A stretch of DNA of 64,000 bases from the NCBI GenBank assembly GCA_032716605.1, contig CM064481.1, forward strand, positions 21,942,811-22,006,810, read 5' to 3'. The notes below the pieces were generated by a model. It had not been told where the DNA came from. It made no database searches and worked only from the letters and a program-made list of their open reading frames with translations. Source of the DNA: Paralithodes platypus. Lineage: Eukaryota; Arthropoda; Malacostraca; Decapoda; Lithodidae. This document shows, piece by piece, positions 31,307 to 41,742 of this stretch; the stretch's first letter is position 1, and every line of letters begins with the position of its first letter. A program made the translations under genes and the position numbers.

Positions 31307-33076
31307 GACAGAGACTGGTGGGAGGAAACTACCGCCGGGTCTGTATTGGTCCGCCGGAGCTCAGCTCTGGAAAAAAAGAAAATTTCCAGGAATTAATGCT
31401 CATAAGGTTAACCCAACATGTTCGCGCACAAGTGTTAATAACCCGCCGGGTAACGAGATGTAATGGCACAAACACAGCTCGCTACGCGGTGGGGTTCAGA
31501 AATCTAAACAAATCTTTTGTTAAAGAAAGTGAAGAATACCCTCTGATATAATATAACGGTCCAGCATGGCGCTTATAGTCTCTTGGTGGTGGCGACTGGC
31601 TCAAGATTCAATTTTGTAACAAGGCAACCCCCCAAAAGACGCCGGCCCTTGAAATATTTTAGTAGAATAGCACAGGGCAGGATGATACGAGATCTGATGT
31701 CTAACGAATTGTCACAAAAGATCGCCGTAAGTTAGAAGGCGGCGATACCTGCTTGTATCACTAAATTAACTGGTTAAATCAAAATCGAATTTTGTAAATT
31801 CCTTATTTTCCTCCACCTAGGAGCACCCGCCGGGTGAGAAGAATCGATATATTAACCTAAATTGAACCTTCAATTGCCGTAAAAGTAAAGGCGGCGATAC
31901 ACATAGTATCACTAAATGGATTGGTTAACTAACTGAAAGACATAAGTCGTTCATCCCACCCTACCCAGGTGCACCCGCCGGGTGAGATGTCCAAACGTTA
32001 ACCCCATAAGTTCCTGTCCCCACTTCTTTGTAAAAGATCGCCGGGGAGGAACGCCTAAAACAACAGCTAGGTTTTTCAAGTGGCTTTGTAAAACCAGGTA
32101 GAAAAACTACATAACGTATGTCCGCATGAACAATCGTATTATAGATGGGAACAGCCATCCCGCCGGGAATCAAAGGAGGCCTGAAACCAGGCATCCACAG
32201 AGACGCAGTCCTGGAGAGCCACAGACACCCCAACGCCGGGGAAACAAGCCAGTGTTAACAACCACGTGTGGCCCAACACGGCTCGCGGCCGGGATTTTCA
32301 TGGTGAAACCGAGAAAACCCCGCCGGAAGGCAACCCACCCTGAACAGACACCATCTGAACAACAAGAGACACGAGGAGAGCCACGCACGACAACCCCAAG
32401 GTCACACCATAATCCGTGGAATTAGCCAATACACAACTAAACCAGGAAACAATTATAGTCCGAGGAATTAGCCAATACACAACTAAAACCCGGATACACA
32501 TGACACAGTAGGGCATATTTATCAATAATAAACAATAACACTAGTACATGTGGCAAAGCTACGCGCGGCTGGCTAGGCCTAGGTAGACGGCATAATAAAA
32601 GTTGAAATATACACAAACACTGGAATATCACAACAGGAACCACCGCCAACACACCACCGTAGCATAAACTTCCGACCAAGGGAAGACTGACTCGGGACCC
32701 AGAAAAAACTTCACTAAGTGAAGAAAAATACGCTGGGAACGTCAGAAACAAAGCTTACCTCATCAGAAAGATAAAAGGCAGCATTAACTAACGCGTAGTG
32801 AAAGCCGCCTGCATCACAAACTAACTCAGCTGTGAAAAAGTTCACATGTCCACAACGGGACCACGAGGGTACATCCGAAATAGATGCCCCATACACTCGA
32901 CCCAAAATACACTGCACTGCGGGCAACCAGCCCAGGACACTCCTGCTACGCCTATCCTAACCTTACTCGATACATCCTAGAGTAAACAAATGAGAAAAAA
33001 CTCACTAGGGACGCCACGAATGCGGAACTAGCGGAGCGTGGGGAGGCACGTCCGGGCAGGCTGAACGCAGAGCAGA
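31307..33076 (-). other. 5' leader of DIRS copy A with tandem units and hairpins
   Basis: This is a ~1.8-kb non-coding leader, alignable to 44273-44839 plus 47505-48723 in copy B. It contains two ~150-bp tandem units, each with a short CACCC/GGGTG palindrome (31824-31836, 31972-31984) and a hairpin (ATCGCCG 31721-31727 pairing with CGGCGAT 31740-31746; weaker version 31873-31898). The unoccupied TA target of the Tigger element seen in copy B lies near 32507-32520. Confidence 0.8.
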
Positions 33077-33390
33077 GAAGGAAGAATGACGCCTGAATCA
33101 GCGTCTGGTCAGAAATCCACACAAGTACATCCACGATATGATGGAAAGCTTATTGGATAGTTATTCTTATTTTCTTTTTGTTTTTATTTTTTACGAAGTT
33201 TTTTCGTAGTGAGAACCCAATTCATAATGACTGAAGCCATGAGTGAGGTCGCGTGCGCTCATGATGAAGGCTCCTCAGTTTTTAAATGCTCTGCGCGGTA
33301 GATTCAAAACTACGGCGGATTAGTGTTTGAAGAGGATGCCTTATGTAATAGGCATGTTCGTCAATGATGGAGGGGCCACTAATAAATATA
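33077..33390 (-). repeat. 5' inverted terminal repeat of DIRS copy A
   Basis: About 314 bp, matching 43958-44272 inverted and 53241-53560 directly. It runs from GAAGGAAGAATGACGCC to the outer end GTTCGTCAATGATGGAGGGG, GGCCACTAATAAATA. The region shares GAGGTCGCGTGCGCTCATGA with both copy B ITRs. Confidence 0.9.
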
Positions 33391-34569
33391 TGTTTTGCAC
33401 TAGCTTTAGGGATTATTAGAGTCATAGTCACATGGAGTCATATTAGTATTAGGTGCTTCTAATTATTGAGTTGTTCTTTGTCACTATTTAATGCTAGACA
33501 GTGGAGGGTATCTTTGGTCGTTGTCTGAGTTATGTATATGGCAAGTCAGAGCCTGTACGACTTCGACGGAGCTAGGTAGCCTGTAACCCTTGTGCATATT
33601 TTTCCTTTGCGAGTGTAGCGGTATACAAGCGAAGGGCTTTTGCCTACTCTTACTTGTATGCTTGCTACCTCATTTTGTTGACCTTTGTGGAGCGCCAGGG
33701 TAAGACCAGATACTTGAGATCTGGACTTACCAAGAGAGCCTCCTAGTCACTTAACGTAACATAAGGGAAATCTGTTCAAGGGGAGACAGTAGGCTACGAG
33801 CATGCTTGCGCTCTGCCTAGGCTCCTTGTACCTTTTATGCCGCTGCTAGACTTTATTAGTAATAAAGACAGCATTGTGTTTATTAACTTTAACTGCGTAT
33901 GCTTTAGGAATTATTCACGTATTCTTTTTGCCTAGGTTGATGCATGGTGCACAACCCAGTATGGCTGGTACTTTGGCTAAGGAAGTACTGTTTTGAGTGG
34001 CTATTATTAGTGCTGTCACAGAGTTGTTGCACTCCCTTGTTTTATATATATGTATCCTACTTGTCGGTGTATTCAAGACACACGCTTTGGTGTCCTGCCC
34101 CTGCATTATTTCTGTTCTATATTCGACGAGCATCTTAGAGCATCAGATGTTTTCAGAAGATTCCATATCTGTTTGCTGTAGGACTAGACTTCCAGTGTTT
34201 TCATAGAGCATTGAAGAGTTTAGTGTTGAGTTCAGACTCACACTAAAGTTAACGTAAGCATATACTCCTTTATTAAATCTTGTTATAGTTTATTTAAGCA
34301 TTGTTATTACTTGAGAGCATTTTATTAACGTAAAGTACTCCTGTTGTGAGTAGGCTTGGCCGTCACCGGAAAGCCTTTGTAGAAGTGCACTAAAACCCAG
34401 TTAATTGATACCCCATTATCCAGTAGATTAACTCTGGAGGGTTTAAGTGTTTTGTTCATCGGCGTAATAGTTCGAGGGTTTGGAATTAGCGTACCGTTGT
34501 TGCAGATATAGCCTATCTTCTAGTCCAATATTAAGTGCCCTTGTTTATTTCGTAGTGTCGGTCGTAACA
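33391..34569 (+). repeat. Truncated solo-like LTR related to the Gmr1-type LTR
   Basis: It ends GGTCGTAACA at 34569, like 4222, and shares many blocks with 3190-4222: GCTAGAC...TCGTTGTCT, CTGCACGAC/CTGTACGACTTCGAC, TCAAGAGAGC/CCAAGAGAGCCTCC, CTTAACGTAAC, GACTTTATTA, TCTAGTCCAAT. The 5' third is absent because DIRS copy A starts at 33390. No pol sequence is attached. It diverges clearly from the first LTR, so it is older or another subfamily. Confidence 0.75.
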
Positions 34570-34850
34570 AGTATTTGTTGGATCTTCTATTTCCAACACA
34601 TAATGAGTCAAATGTGAATTTACGTAGTGGTGATGACCCATATCGCCTTTATGAGTCCAGAGCCATTGGGGAACGTGCTTTTGCTGCTAGATCCTTTTCT
34701 TATATTGCCCCACGTCTATTCAATCGACTTCCTGTGTCACTTAAGCAGTTGAATTGTGTTGACGCTTTTAAGAAACAACTGAAGTCGCACATATTTCTGA
34801 GGGCTTATGATTTTGGGGAGCATAGAGTTACTGATGACTATAAGCTCCTA

Positions 34851-34881
<31 letters not shown>

Positions 34882-34887
34882 TTTTTT
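34570..34887 (+). pseudogene. LINE ORF2 C-terminal fragment and T-rich tract
   Basis: The frame from 34575 reads SNVNLRSGDDPYRLYESRA, ERAFAARSFSYIAPRLFNRL, FKKQLKSHIFLRAYD. This is the common C-terminal pattern of CR1/Jockey-group LINE proteins (RSFSY.AP.LWN.LP...F...LK.HLF). A T-rich tract (34853-34889) follows and ends in the TTAA used by piggyBac. The LTR end directly upstream suggests that the LTR element had inserted in this LINE. Confidence 0.75.
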
Positions 34888-35082
34888 TTAACCCTTCAAC
34901 CCCGGGTGGTACACGTGCGTACCATTATGTTTTGACCCGAGGAACCCGGGTGGTACAACATTGTACCATTGCTTGCGTATGTGCTTTCGAATGGCGCGCG
35001 TAAACATTTCGTTCCGTGGTCGCTAGGTGACGCCACCAGACACCATGTATGCCACCAAAACAGTCTCCACCCTGCCGCCAAC

Positions 35083-37686
35083 ATGGATACTAGCCCAAAA
35101 AGTGATTCCCCTGTGTCCGATTCCATGCTCCCTTCGACGCCTGCCCATGTTCGTCGCGCCCTAACGCAAAGGCACGTACAAGATGCGTTGACTCCCGGAG
35201 GTATTGAAATAGCTTTGAGGAGTTATGAACGTGGTGAAGGACAAAATAGTGTTGATGACTTGGGCAGTGATAGCTCCGAGTCTTATCAGTCTCACTATAG
35301 TGAAGATTTAGACGATCTAGACGAAATTCATCAAAGAGACGCGCAATTTGTTGGATTTGAGCATGACGATGAAAGTGATGATAGTACTGAACGTGATATA
35401 GTTGTGCAAGGTGATGAGAGTGTAGTGAGAGTGAGCGAATGGGACAGCACTAGGTTGACTGCCAAGTTTAGGTTGAGTGACACGACACCTAGCCCTTCGC
35501 CAGATAAATCCCCATTCAAGATACGTTTTTATAAGAAGCAAGTTCTTGAAAAGGCGGCCGCGGCAGCCAGGAAAGAGGCCCTAAAACTTGGTGAGGGAGC
35601 AGTGCGTGAGGGTGCCAGTGAGGCTGAGCGTGAGGGTGAGGTTGACCCGCCATTGTCTTCCTTATCTACCCACGCCACCCAAGTTGCCCCAGACGCCCGC
35701 CATTCTTCCCCACCACCACCAGCACTGCCTAGGGTTGAGGACCCCCCACTTTCGGCCTATTTACCCCCTATTTCCCCCGAGAGGAGACATACTACTACAG
35801 AAAAGGGAAAAGGGAGAAAATATGTGAAAAAAGGAGCTACAAGTAGGCGCTCTTTGTTCGAGGCTCCCGCGGCTTCCACCCCTGCCGGTCCCAGCCATAC
35901 GACCCCGCAACTTTCCCCAGGGTCCACCCCACCTCTCCAGCCTACAACAGAGGTTCCTGACGATGTATTTGACCTCGCATCCATACCTGCACCTACAGAC
36001 ACTGAACCAGTGCTGTCTACGACTCGTCGTAGGCCAAGGAGCCCCGAACCTCTGCATGAAGATGACAGAGCCTCACCTGCCACTCCTTCCCCACCTCGCC
36101 GACCTACACGCCGCCCACGCATCATTCGTTCCCCGCGAGATTATGAGGGGGGGTCTGAAGATGAAGGGCACCTCACAGATGACTCTGGCCATGATTACCT
36201 GGGTCCACCGTCAGGGCAAGATGACGGCTCTGACGACAACGACGATGACTTTATGGACATCGACGACCCTCAACCCAGACGCTTGGCCCAGGGCCGTCGT
36301 GCTCCTGGCCGCCCTGGCCGCCGGGCTGGGCCTGGGCGCCGTCGCGCTCCTGGCCGCCCTAGGGTGCGCGCCGCCAAAGTTCGTGGGCGTGCTGCCCCAG
36401 CTGCAGCTCCTCGTCAGCGTCGCCAGCAGGACCCATTTTATATTTTCAACTGGCAGGATGTGGCTGCTGATGAAGTGAATGACCCTGATGTAACCCCTTT
36501 TGATGAGGTACAGGAGGGTTCAGGAGTTACCCCAAGTTTTCCCGCAGGCCCCAATGCTCCACCACATGAGCTTTTTGAGGCATTTTTTGATAAGGAGGTT
36601 ACTGAGTTTGTCATAGAAGAGACAAACAAGCACCACCAAATCCAGGTGAACTTTTTTGGCAAGGTGACCAAGGGCCACATGAAGCGGTGGACCCCAGTGA
36701 CTCATCTCGAGTTCATGGTGTTCCTGGCAATCACCATGCTAATGCCTCGTGTAAAGAAGCACAGGTTGGCTGACTATTGGATCACCAAAGATCTGATATC
36801 CACCCCTGCCTTCGGGAAATACATCTCTCGAGACCGGTACCTCGACATCCTCGGAGCGCTCCATCTTGTCACCAACACCGACATGCATCTCTCTGACAAG
36901 CTGTGGAAGATTAGGACGTTGTACGAGATGATGCGAGAACGTTTCACGTCATACTTCACGCCCTTCTGCAACGTCTGTATTGACGAGTCTCTTGTGCTGT
37001 TCCGGGGAAAGCTGAGCTTCAGGCAGTACATCCCCTCAAAGAGACATCGCTTTGGTATAAAGTTCTTTGTGCTGTGCGATTGCCAAACTGGCTATGTCCT
37101 GGACTTCCTGGTCTACAGCGGGAAGGAAGGGGACGTGGAAATAGACCCACTTATTGGCTTTGGCGGAGCAGTGGTTCAAGCCATGATGAACCGGTACTTC
37201 GAGAAGAATCACGTCCTCTACACGGACAACTACTACACGTCCCCCACTCTCTCAAAGTACCTCCATCAGCGCAAGACGGGGACTGTAGGCACAGTTAGAG
37301 CGAAAAGGAAGGGCATGCCAACTTTCCCTCCTAAAACCAAGAAAGGCGATGTCTTCAAGAAGAAGTCGGGACCCATTCTGGCTATCCACTGGCACGACCA
37401 GCGGAAGGTCAACCTCCTGAGCACCGTCCACAAGGGGGAAATGGTTGAGACTGGCAAGGTGGATCGCCGCACCCAAGTCAGGGTGACCAAGCCCGATGCT
37501 GTAATGGACTACAACATAAATATGAGGCTGGTGGACAAGTCCGACATGCAGATAGGCTTCATCGACTGTCTGCGTACCTCGTGCAGATGGTACAAAAAGT
37601 TCTTTCTGCACATGGTGGACATGTCAATGCTGAATGCCTACAATATCTACAGGCTTCGGAATCCGCACACCCAGGAAGTTCAGTAG
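35083..37686 (+). CDS. piggyBac transposase (867 codons, C-terminus lost by frameshift)
   Basis: I chose ATG at 35083 (MDTSPKSDSPVSDSML); the open frame extends 38 codons upstream without an ATG. Residues 1-450 are low-complexity and probably disordered: acidic patches (DDLDEIHQRD), many Pro, and an Arg-Gly-Pro run at ~400-435 with GRRRAPGRPRVR, resembling AT-hooks. The DDE domain follows from ~485: VTHLEFMVFLAITMLMPRVK, DYWITKD, CIDESLVLFRGKLSFRQYIP (first catalytic Asp), LYTDNYYTSPTL (second), MRLVDKSDMQ (candidate third Asp). The frame ends at PHTQEVQ. The cysteine-rich domain that normally binds DNA at the end lies in the next frame. With 867 codons it is longer than the ~600 residues usual for the superfamily because of the N-terminal extension. 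Confidence 0.93.
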   Translation: MDTSPKSDSPVSDSMLPSTPAHVRRALTQRHVQDALTPGGIEIALRSYERGEGQNSVDDLGSDSSESYQSHYSEDLDDLDEIHQRDAQFVGFEHDDESDDSTERDIVVQGDESVVRVSEWDSTRLTAKFRLSDTTPSPSPDKSPFKIRFYKKQVLEKAAAAARKEALKLGEGAVREGASEAEREGEVDPPLSSLSTHATQVAPDARHSSPPPPALPRVEDPPLSAYLPPISPERRHTTTEKGKGRKYVKKGATSRRSLFEAPAASTPAGPSHTTPQLSPGSTPPLQPTTEVPDDVFDLASIPAPTDTEPVLSTTRRRPRSPEPLHEDDRASPATPSPPRRPTRRPRIIRSPRDYEGGSEDEGHLTDDSGHDYLGPPSGQDDGSDDNDDDFMDIDDPQPRRLAQGRRAPGRPGRRAGPGRRRAPGRPRVRAAKVRGRAAPAAAPRQRRQQDPFYIFNWQDVAADEVNDPDVTPFDEVQEGSGVTPSFPAGPNAPPHELFEAFFDKEVTEFVIEETNKHHQIQVNFFGKVTKGHMKRWTPVTHLEFMVFLAITMLMPRVKKHRLADYWITKDLISTPAFGKYISRDRYLDILGALHLVTNTDMHLSDKLWKIRTLYEMMRERFTSYFTPFCNVCIDESLVLFRGKLSFRQYIPSKRHRFGIKFFVLCDCQTGYVLDFLVYSGKEGDVEIDPLIGFGGAVVQAMMNRYFEKNHVLYTDNYYTSPTLSKYLHQRKTGTVGTVRAKRKGMPTFPPKTKKGDVFKKKSGPILAIHWHDQRKVNLLSTVHKGEMVETGKVDRRTQVRVTKPDAVMDYNINMRLVDKSDMQIGFIDCLRTSCRWYKKFFLHMVDMSMLNAYNIYRLRNPHTQEVQ

Positions 37687-37999
37687 CCTGCGGAGGTTCC
37701 AAAAACAGGTGTTGGTGGAGCTCCTGGACAGGTATGCTACGCCACAGAGGGCAGTGGCACAACCTGGGCGCCCCGTTCAGGACCGCATGCAGTGTGCACA
37801 GTATCTAAATGTGCACAAGCTCGATTACCTGCCTCTGGAACGAGATGGAGTCACCATTAGCAGAAGGCGGTGCCATGTCTGCTGGAACAGCCAGGTGAGG
37901 CCGAGGAAGCAGAAAAAGACCACCATGCAGTGTGTGGAGTGTCACTATGTGCTATACCGTGCTTTGCTGAGTACCACACCAAGCAGGAGTACTAACTAA
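37676..37999 (+). pseudogene. Frameshifted C-terminal cysteine-rich domain of the piggyBac transposase
   Basis: In frame 2 relative to the transposase's frame 1, translation continues FSSLRRFQKQVLVELLDRYA and then RRRCHVCWNSQ, KTTMQCVECHYVLY. This has the CxxC...CxxC-H arrangement of the piggyBac C-terminal zinc-binding domain. The stop is at 37999. A one-base gain or two-base loss near 37675 would explain the shift. Without this domain the encoded transposase is probably inactive. Confidence 0.85.
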
Positions 38000-38811
38000 T
38001 AATCATAGTGAAAGTACCAAAGACTGACAATATGTATGTATATAGGCAACAAGTGGAAATAAAACAATGTATTGTGATAAAAAAGTCATGTATTATGAAA
38101 ACATATATAAATAAGTGAAAAAAGACAATAAATTGTATATAAAACTTTTACAAAGCATATAACTAAGTGAAAGTGACACACGAACTAATATTAGATGGCC
38201 AAAGTATAATAAACACCTGTGATAACGAATAATCATTGCGTAATATAACAATAACCAGCCTCAATTACTCATAAAAACTACGGTATCGAGTGAAAATGTG
38301 AAATATTAGTGACAATGATAGCCTAATACACATATTTTATATAATTGGACTCCAAATAACTATAATAACATCACTATCAATAAATAAAATCGCCTCCGGG
38401 AGGTAAAAACTCTGGCGCGACGAGTGGCTAAGTGCGCAGTAGGTTAGCCAAGCCGGGGCCTGGGCCAAGGCGACGCATCCGAACGCGGGAAGATTTTCCC
38501 GCATAAAAATCACTCCACTTCCCGCGCTCGCCATTATGCAATCACTTGGGCTAGAGACATCTACTCAACGGCATTCTACACATGAAGGTTTGTGCAAAAC
38601 TTTTTTTTTTTTTTATAACTTTGTGTCATGTATTTCAGGAGTAACAGGTGAATCAACATGGACCAAAATTCCTCAAAACCCCCGGTCACAGAGTACAGTC
38701 ACGATCTACCCTAGCCGGGGTTGGAGGGTTAAATGGAAAAATTTAAGTTAATGTGAGCACTCGTGAATCCACTTGGAGAATTGGCGCTCAAACAAATTAA
38801 ATACCAGCATA

Positions 38812-39296
38812 CAGTGGACCTTCGGGTAACACGTTTTTTCACAAAGCGGTTTTGCTCTAACACAGATACCTCAAATGTGATGAGTCACCTGTAACACGGT
38901 ATTTTCCTTGCTCTAACACGGTTTGCCTTGGCTCGGGGAACGCCACTGACTTAGTTTCCCTTGCCACCCATGCTTAGGCAGACAAAACCGAGCAGTCCAA
39001 GTGTATTTTATGTGCCAGCCCACCCCTGTAGACCACCCTTACCTACCTTTTTGTTGCCCTTTTGCTATCATATTTTATGCATATGGCATGTGAAGTATGG
39101 TTGAGTGTTGCTTGGTCAGTATTTTGAGTGATTTGTGGTAGGTTTTAGGGCGGAGAATGCTCAAAAAGGGGACTTTGGGCAAGTCGCTAGAACGAAATGG
39201 CTTAATTCCTATATAACCTATGCTTTATGTAACACGGTTTTGCGTAACACGGTGTCATGGCAGGACAAATTACCAGTGTTACCCGAGGGCCAACTG
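38812..39296. mobile_element. Tigger/pogo-type MITE (485 bp)
   Basis: It is flanked by TA (38810-38811, 39297-39298). The left end is CAGTGGACCTTCGGGTAACA and the inverted right end is CAGTTGGCCCTCGGGTAACA. Inner GTAACACGGT repeats occur in both halves. It interrupts the recombinase gene of DIRS copy C. The end sequence resembles the MITE at 21914 and the Tigger at 44840 in the CAGT...CCTC...TAAC style. Confidence 0.87.
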
Positions 39297-39298
39297 TA

Positions 39299-40225
39299 TT
39301 ATTATTATTATTATTATTATTACCAAGAGACAATATCAATCCCATTGGAAAACCTTCACAACCTGGATTGTAGAGTCAGGGCAAATGACTGCCTCAGGAG
39401 CTTTAATTTTCAAATATTTAGACTATCTATTCGAACAGAAACATTTTTCAGTAACCACTTTTAAAAAATCATTTGTCTGCCATTAGAACCCCCTCTTTTG
39501 ATCTCACTGGCCTTTCCATACCACAGGCGGAGGAGAAAGGGTTTATGAGGGCGTGTTTCAAGCTACGCCCACTACCCCGTCAGCTCATGCCCACCTGGTC
39601 ACTTGACAAAGCCTCATCGGTACTTCAATCACACAAATATAATAATGCGCCGGATTTTGATTCACTTTTGAAAAAGGCTGTATTCCTCATGGCTCTAGCC
39701 ACCGGAAACAGGGTGCCTGAGCTGGTGGCGATGAGCAACGAACCTAATTGCCTTAGGTTTGGGAGACTGCACGATCATGTGCAAATCGCGCCGTCTCCCA
39801 CATTTATAGCTAAGATCGAACATTCTGACCATGTAATTTCTGAATTTTCCGTCCCGGCTTTAAAGAGGGGCCTTACTCATCACCTTTTATGTCCTGTGCA
39901 AGCACTCACAAAGTTTATGAGGGCTGCGCAGCCTCGCCAACCAGGTGCATTATGGGTCAACCAGACAGGTAAGCGTGTTACGAAACGTAAGTTAGCTTCC
40001 TTGCTTGTGGAAGTTATTAGGGAAAGTAATCCCGGCGTGATAGGCAGGGCTCACGATATCAGGAAGTGGGCAGTCTCTCTCAGATTTCTACAAAAAATTT
40101 CAGTAGAAGACATTGCTAATACTCAATTATGGGCTTCCAATCATACGTTCCTAACACGCTACCTGTCTGTCGCTCTAGATAAACCAAAGCGTACCTGTGT
40201 AGCTTTACGTCAACGGGTACAGTAG
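39299..40225 (+). pseudogene. DIRS tyrosine recombinase (copy C), nearly intact C-terminal catalytic domain
   Basis: Frame 1 gives TKRQYQSHWKTFTTWI, then LIFKYLDYLFEQKHFSVTTF, and stops at 39486. Frame 2 continues from 39473 to 40225 with a 250-residue ORF. It contains FKLRPLPRQL, LMALATGNRVPELVAMSNE (first catalytic Arg in GNR), EFSVPALKRGL, AHDIRKWAVSLRFLQ (the HxxR motif) and ASNHTFLTRYLSVALD (candidate nucleophilic Tyr), ending CVALRQRVQ. All catalytic positions I can recognise are present, so the enzyme core may be chemically intact. One frameshift (~39470) and the upstream MITE at 38812-39296 inactivate the gene. A (TTA)n tract lies at 39299-39322. Confidence 0.9.
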
Positions 40226-40269
40226 GTAATGTTCTATTATGTATAAGTTTTGTTGTTAAAAAGGGGGGG

Positions 40270-41125
40270 GTGGTGCAGAATAGTCCATATCCCCACTGTG
40301 CCCCTGGAGATTGTGATGAATCACGAGCTGTGATAGGACTGGTTCTACAGTGCGGAATAGTCCATATCCCCTCTGTGCCCCTGGAGATTGTGATGAATCA
40401 CGAGCTGTGATAGGACTGGTTCTACAGTGCGGAATAGTCCATATCCCCACTGTGCCCCTGGAGATTGTGATGAATCATGAGCTGTGATAGGACTGGTTCT
40501 ACAGTGTGGAATAGTCCATATCCCCTCTGTGCCCCTGAAGATTGTGATGAATCACGAGCTGTGATAGGACTGGTTCTACAGTGTGGAATAGTCCATATCC
40601 CCTCTGTGCCCCTGAAGATTGTGATGAATCACGAGCTGTGATAGGACAGGTTCTACAGTGCGGAATAGTCCATATCCCCTCTGTGCCCCTGAAGATTGTG
40701 ATGAATCACGAGCTGTGATAGGACTGGTTCTACAGTGTGGAATAGTCCATATCCCCTCTGTGCCCCTGAAGATTGTGATGAATCACGAGCTGTGATAGGA
40801 CTGGTTCTACAGTGTGGAATAGTCCATATCCCCTCTGTGCCCCTGAAGATTGTGATGAATCACGAGCTGTGATAGGACTGGTTCTACAGTGCGGAATAGT
40901 CCATATCCCCACTGTGCCCCTGGAGATTGTGATGAATCACGAGCTGTGATAGGACTGGTTCTACAGTGTGGAATAGTCCATATCCCCTCTGTGCCCCTGA
41001 AGATTGTGATGAATCACGAGCTGTGATAGGACTGGTTCTACAGTGTGGAATAGTCCATATCCCCACTGTGCCCCTGGAGATTGTGATGAATCACGAGCTG
41101 TGATAGGACGGGTTCTACAGTCCAG
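40270..41125. repeat. 77-bp satellite, 11 copies
   Basis: The unit is GGAATAGTCCATATCCCC, (A/T)CTGTGCCCCTG(A/G)AGATT, GTGATGAATCACGAGCTG, TGATAGGACTGGTTCTACAG. The first AATAG starts at 40279 and the spacing is a regular 77 bp (40279, 40356, 40433 and so on). It begins just after the recombinase stop and a G-rich stretch. In copy B the equivalent place (52420-52505) has one diverged, unamplified version (GTGCAGTCAGTGTGACATAG ... GAGCTGTGATACTGG). Confidence 0.97.
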
Positions 41126-41480
41126 TATTATTTTTATGTTAATTCTAAGAAGATATCTAGCATAGTTGCAACTATGTATGTTTTTTACCAAATTGTACAA
41201 ATATATTTACTGTACAAATAATTTTAAGATCGGAACGAATAACTACTGCAGAGTTATAGTTCTAGGGAACACATGCGTGTCCCACTTTATCATGCATACG
41301 ATCTAATGTAAAGATTTGGCCATGAGCAAGCAGTTTCTTAATGTCACACACTGCTTGCAAATCTTTTATACTTTTTTATATATTGTTTGCATACAATAAA
41401 ACTTTAAAATTTGTATTTGGATTCTTCTTCCCTGAGGTTTGGATATTGTACGAATGTCCCGCCTTCAGTCTTGTTAATCA

Positions 41481-41586
41481 GGCGAAGTCGTCAATGATGA
41501 AGGGGCCCTATTAAATTATAGGTTTGATTCCCGAAGGGAAGTAGAGAAAACCTAATATATAGTAGGGCCCCGTAATCATTGACGAC
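41481..41586 (+). repeat. Internal complementary region of DIRS copy C
   Basis: The left half (GGCGAAGTCGTCAATGATGA, AGGGGCCCTATTAAATTATA) should be complementary to the missing 5' end. The right half, from TTTGATTCCCGAAGGGAAGT to CGTAATCATTGACGAC, is the reverse complement of the element's own 3' end at 42350-42418. In DIRS elements this region is thought to splint the ends into a circle. Confidence 0.87.
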
Positions 41587-41742
41587 ACTGTCCCACCCAA
41601 CCATCCCACTTCCCATTCGTTGATTTCTATAGTTTATTCTTGGTATATCAGTGAAGGGCGAAGATGGCCGCTAGAGGGCCTGGTGTCGGGGAAGCAAAAC
41701 ATGAGAAATCCACGCATATGGCAAGTCATATGATAACAGATA

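Larger units (their letters stand above)
28367..33390 (-). mobile_element. DIRS-like retrotransposon copy A (family 1), 5' half
   Basis: Minus-strand element with its 5' ITR at 33077-33390, a ~1.8-kb leader (31307-33076), a full-length gag (28688-31306) and the start of RT (28367-28620). The rest (RT core, RNase H, recombinase, 3' ITR) is missing at ~28366, where a plus-strand DIRS fragment abuts. ITR and leader match copy B at 43958-48723, which fixes the family and orientation. Its 5' terminus lies within a Gypsy LTR (33391-34569). Confidence 0.88.
34888..38732 (+). mobile_element. Complete piggyBac-superfamily element (3.85 kb)
   Basis: TTAA duplications lie at 34888-34891 and 38729-38732. 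Inverted ends are CCCTTCAACCCCGG on the left and, inverted, CCCTCCAACCCCGG on the right. Subterminal repeats of CCCGGGTGGTAC and GTACCA lie at 34904-34970. A transposase gene fills 35083-37999 with one frameshift. The right non-coding ~700 bp includes the block shared with the MITE at 6202-6689. The element inserted into the T-rich tail of a LINE. Confidence 0.95.

Noticed and set aside
35588..36125. ORFs inside the piggyBac N-terminal region on other frames and strand
   Set aside because: They are shadows of the low-complexity, GC-rich transposase N-terminus.
40270..41125. CRISPR-like regular repeat array
   Set aside because: The 77-bp units are tandem with no variable spacers, in eukaryotic DNA next to a DIRS recombinase gene.
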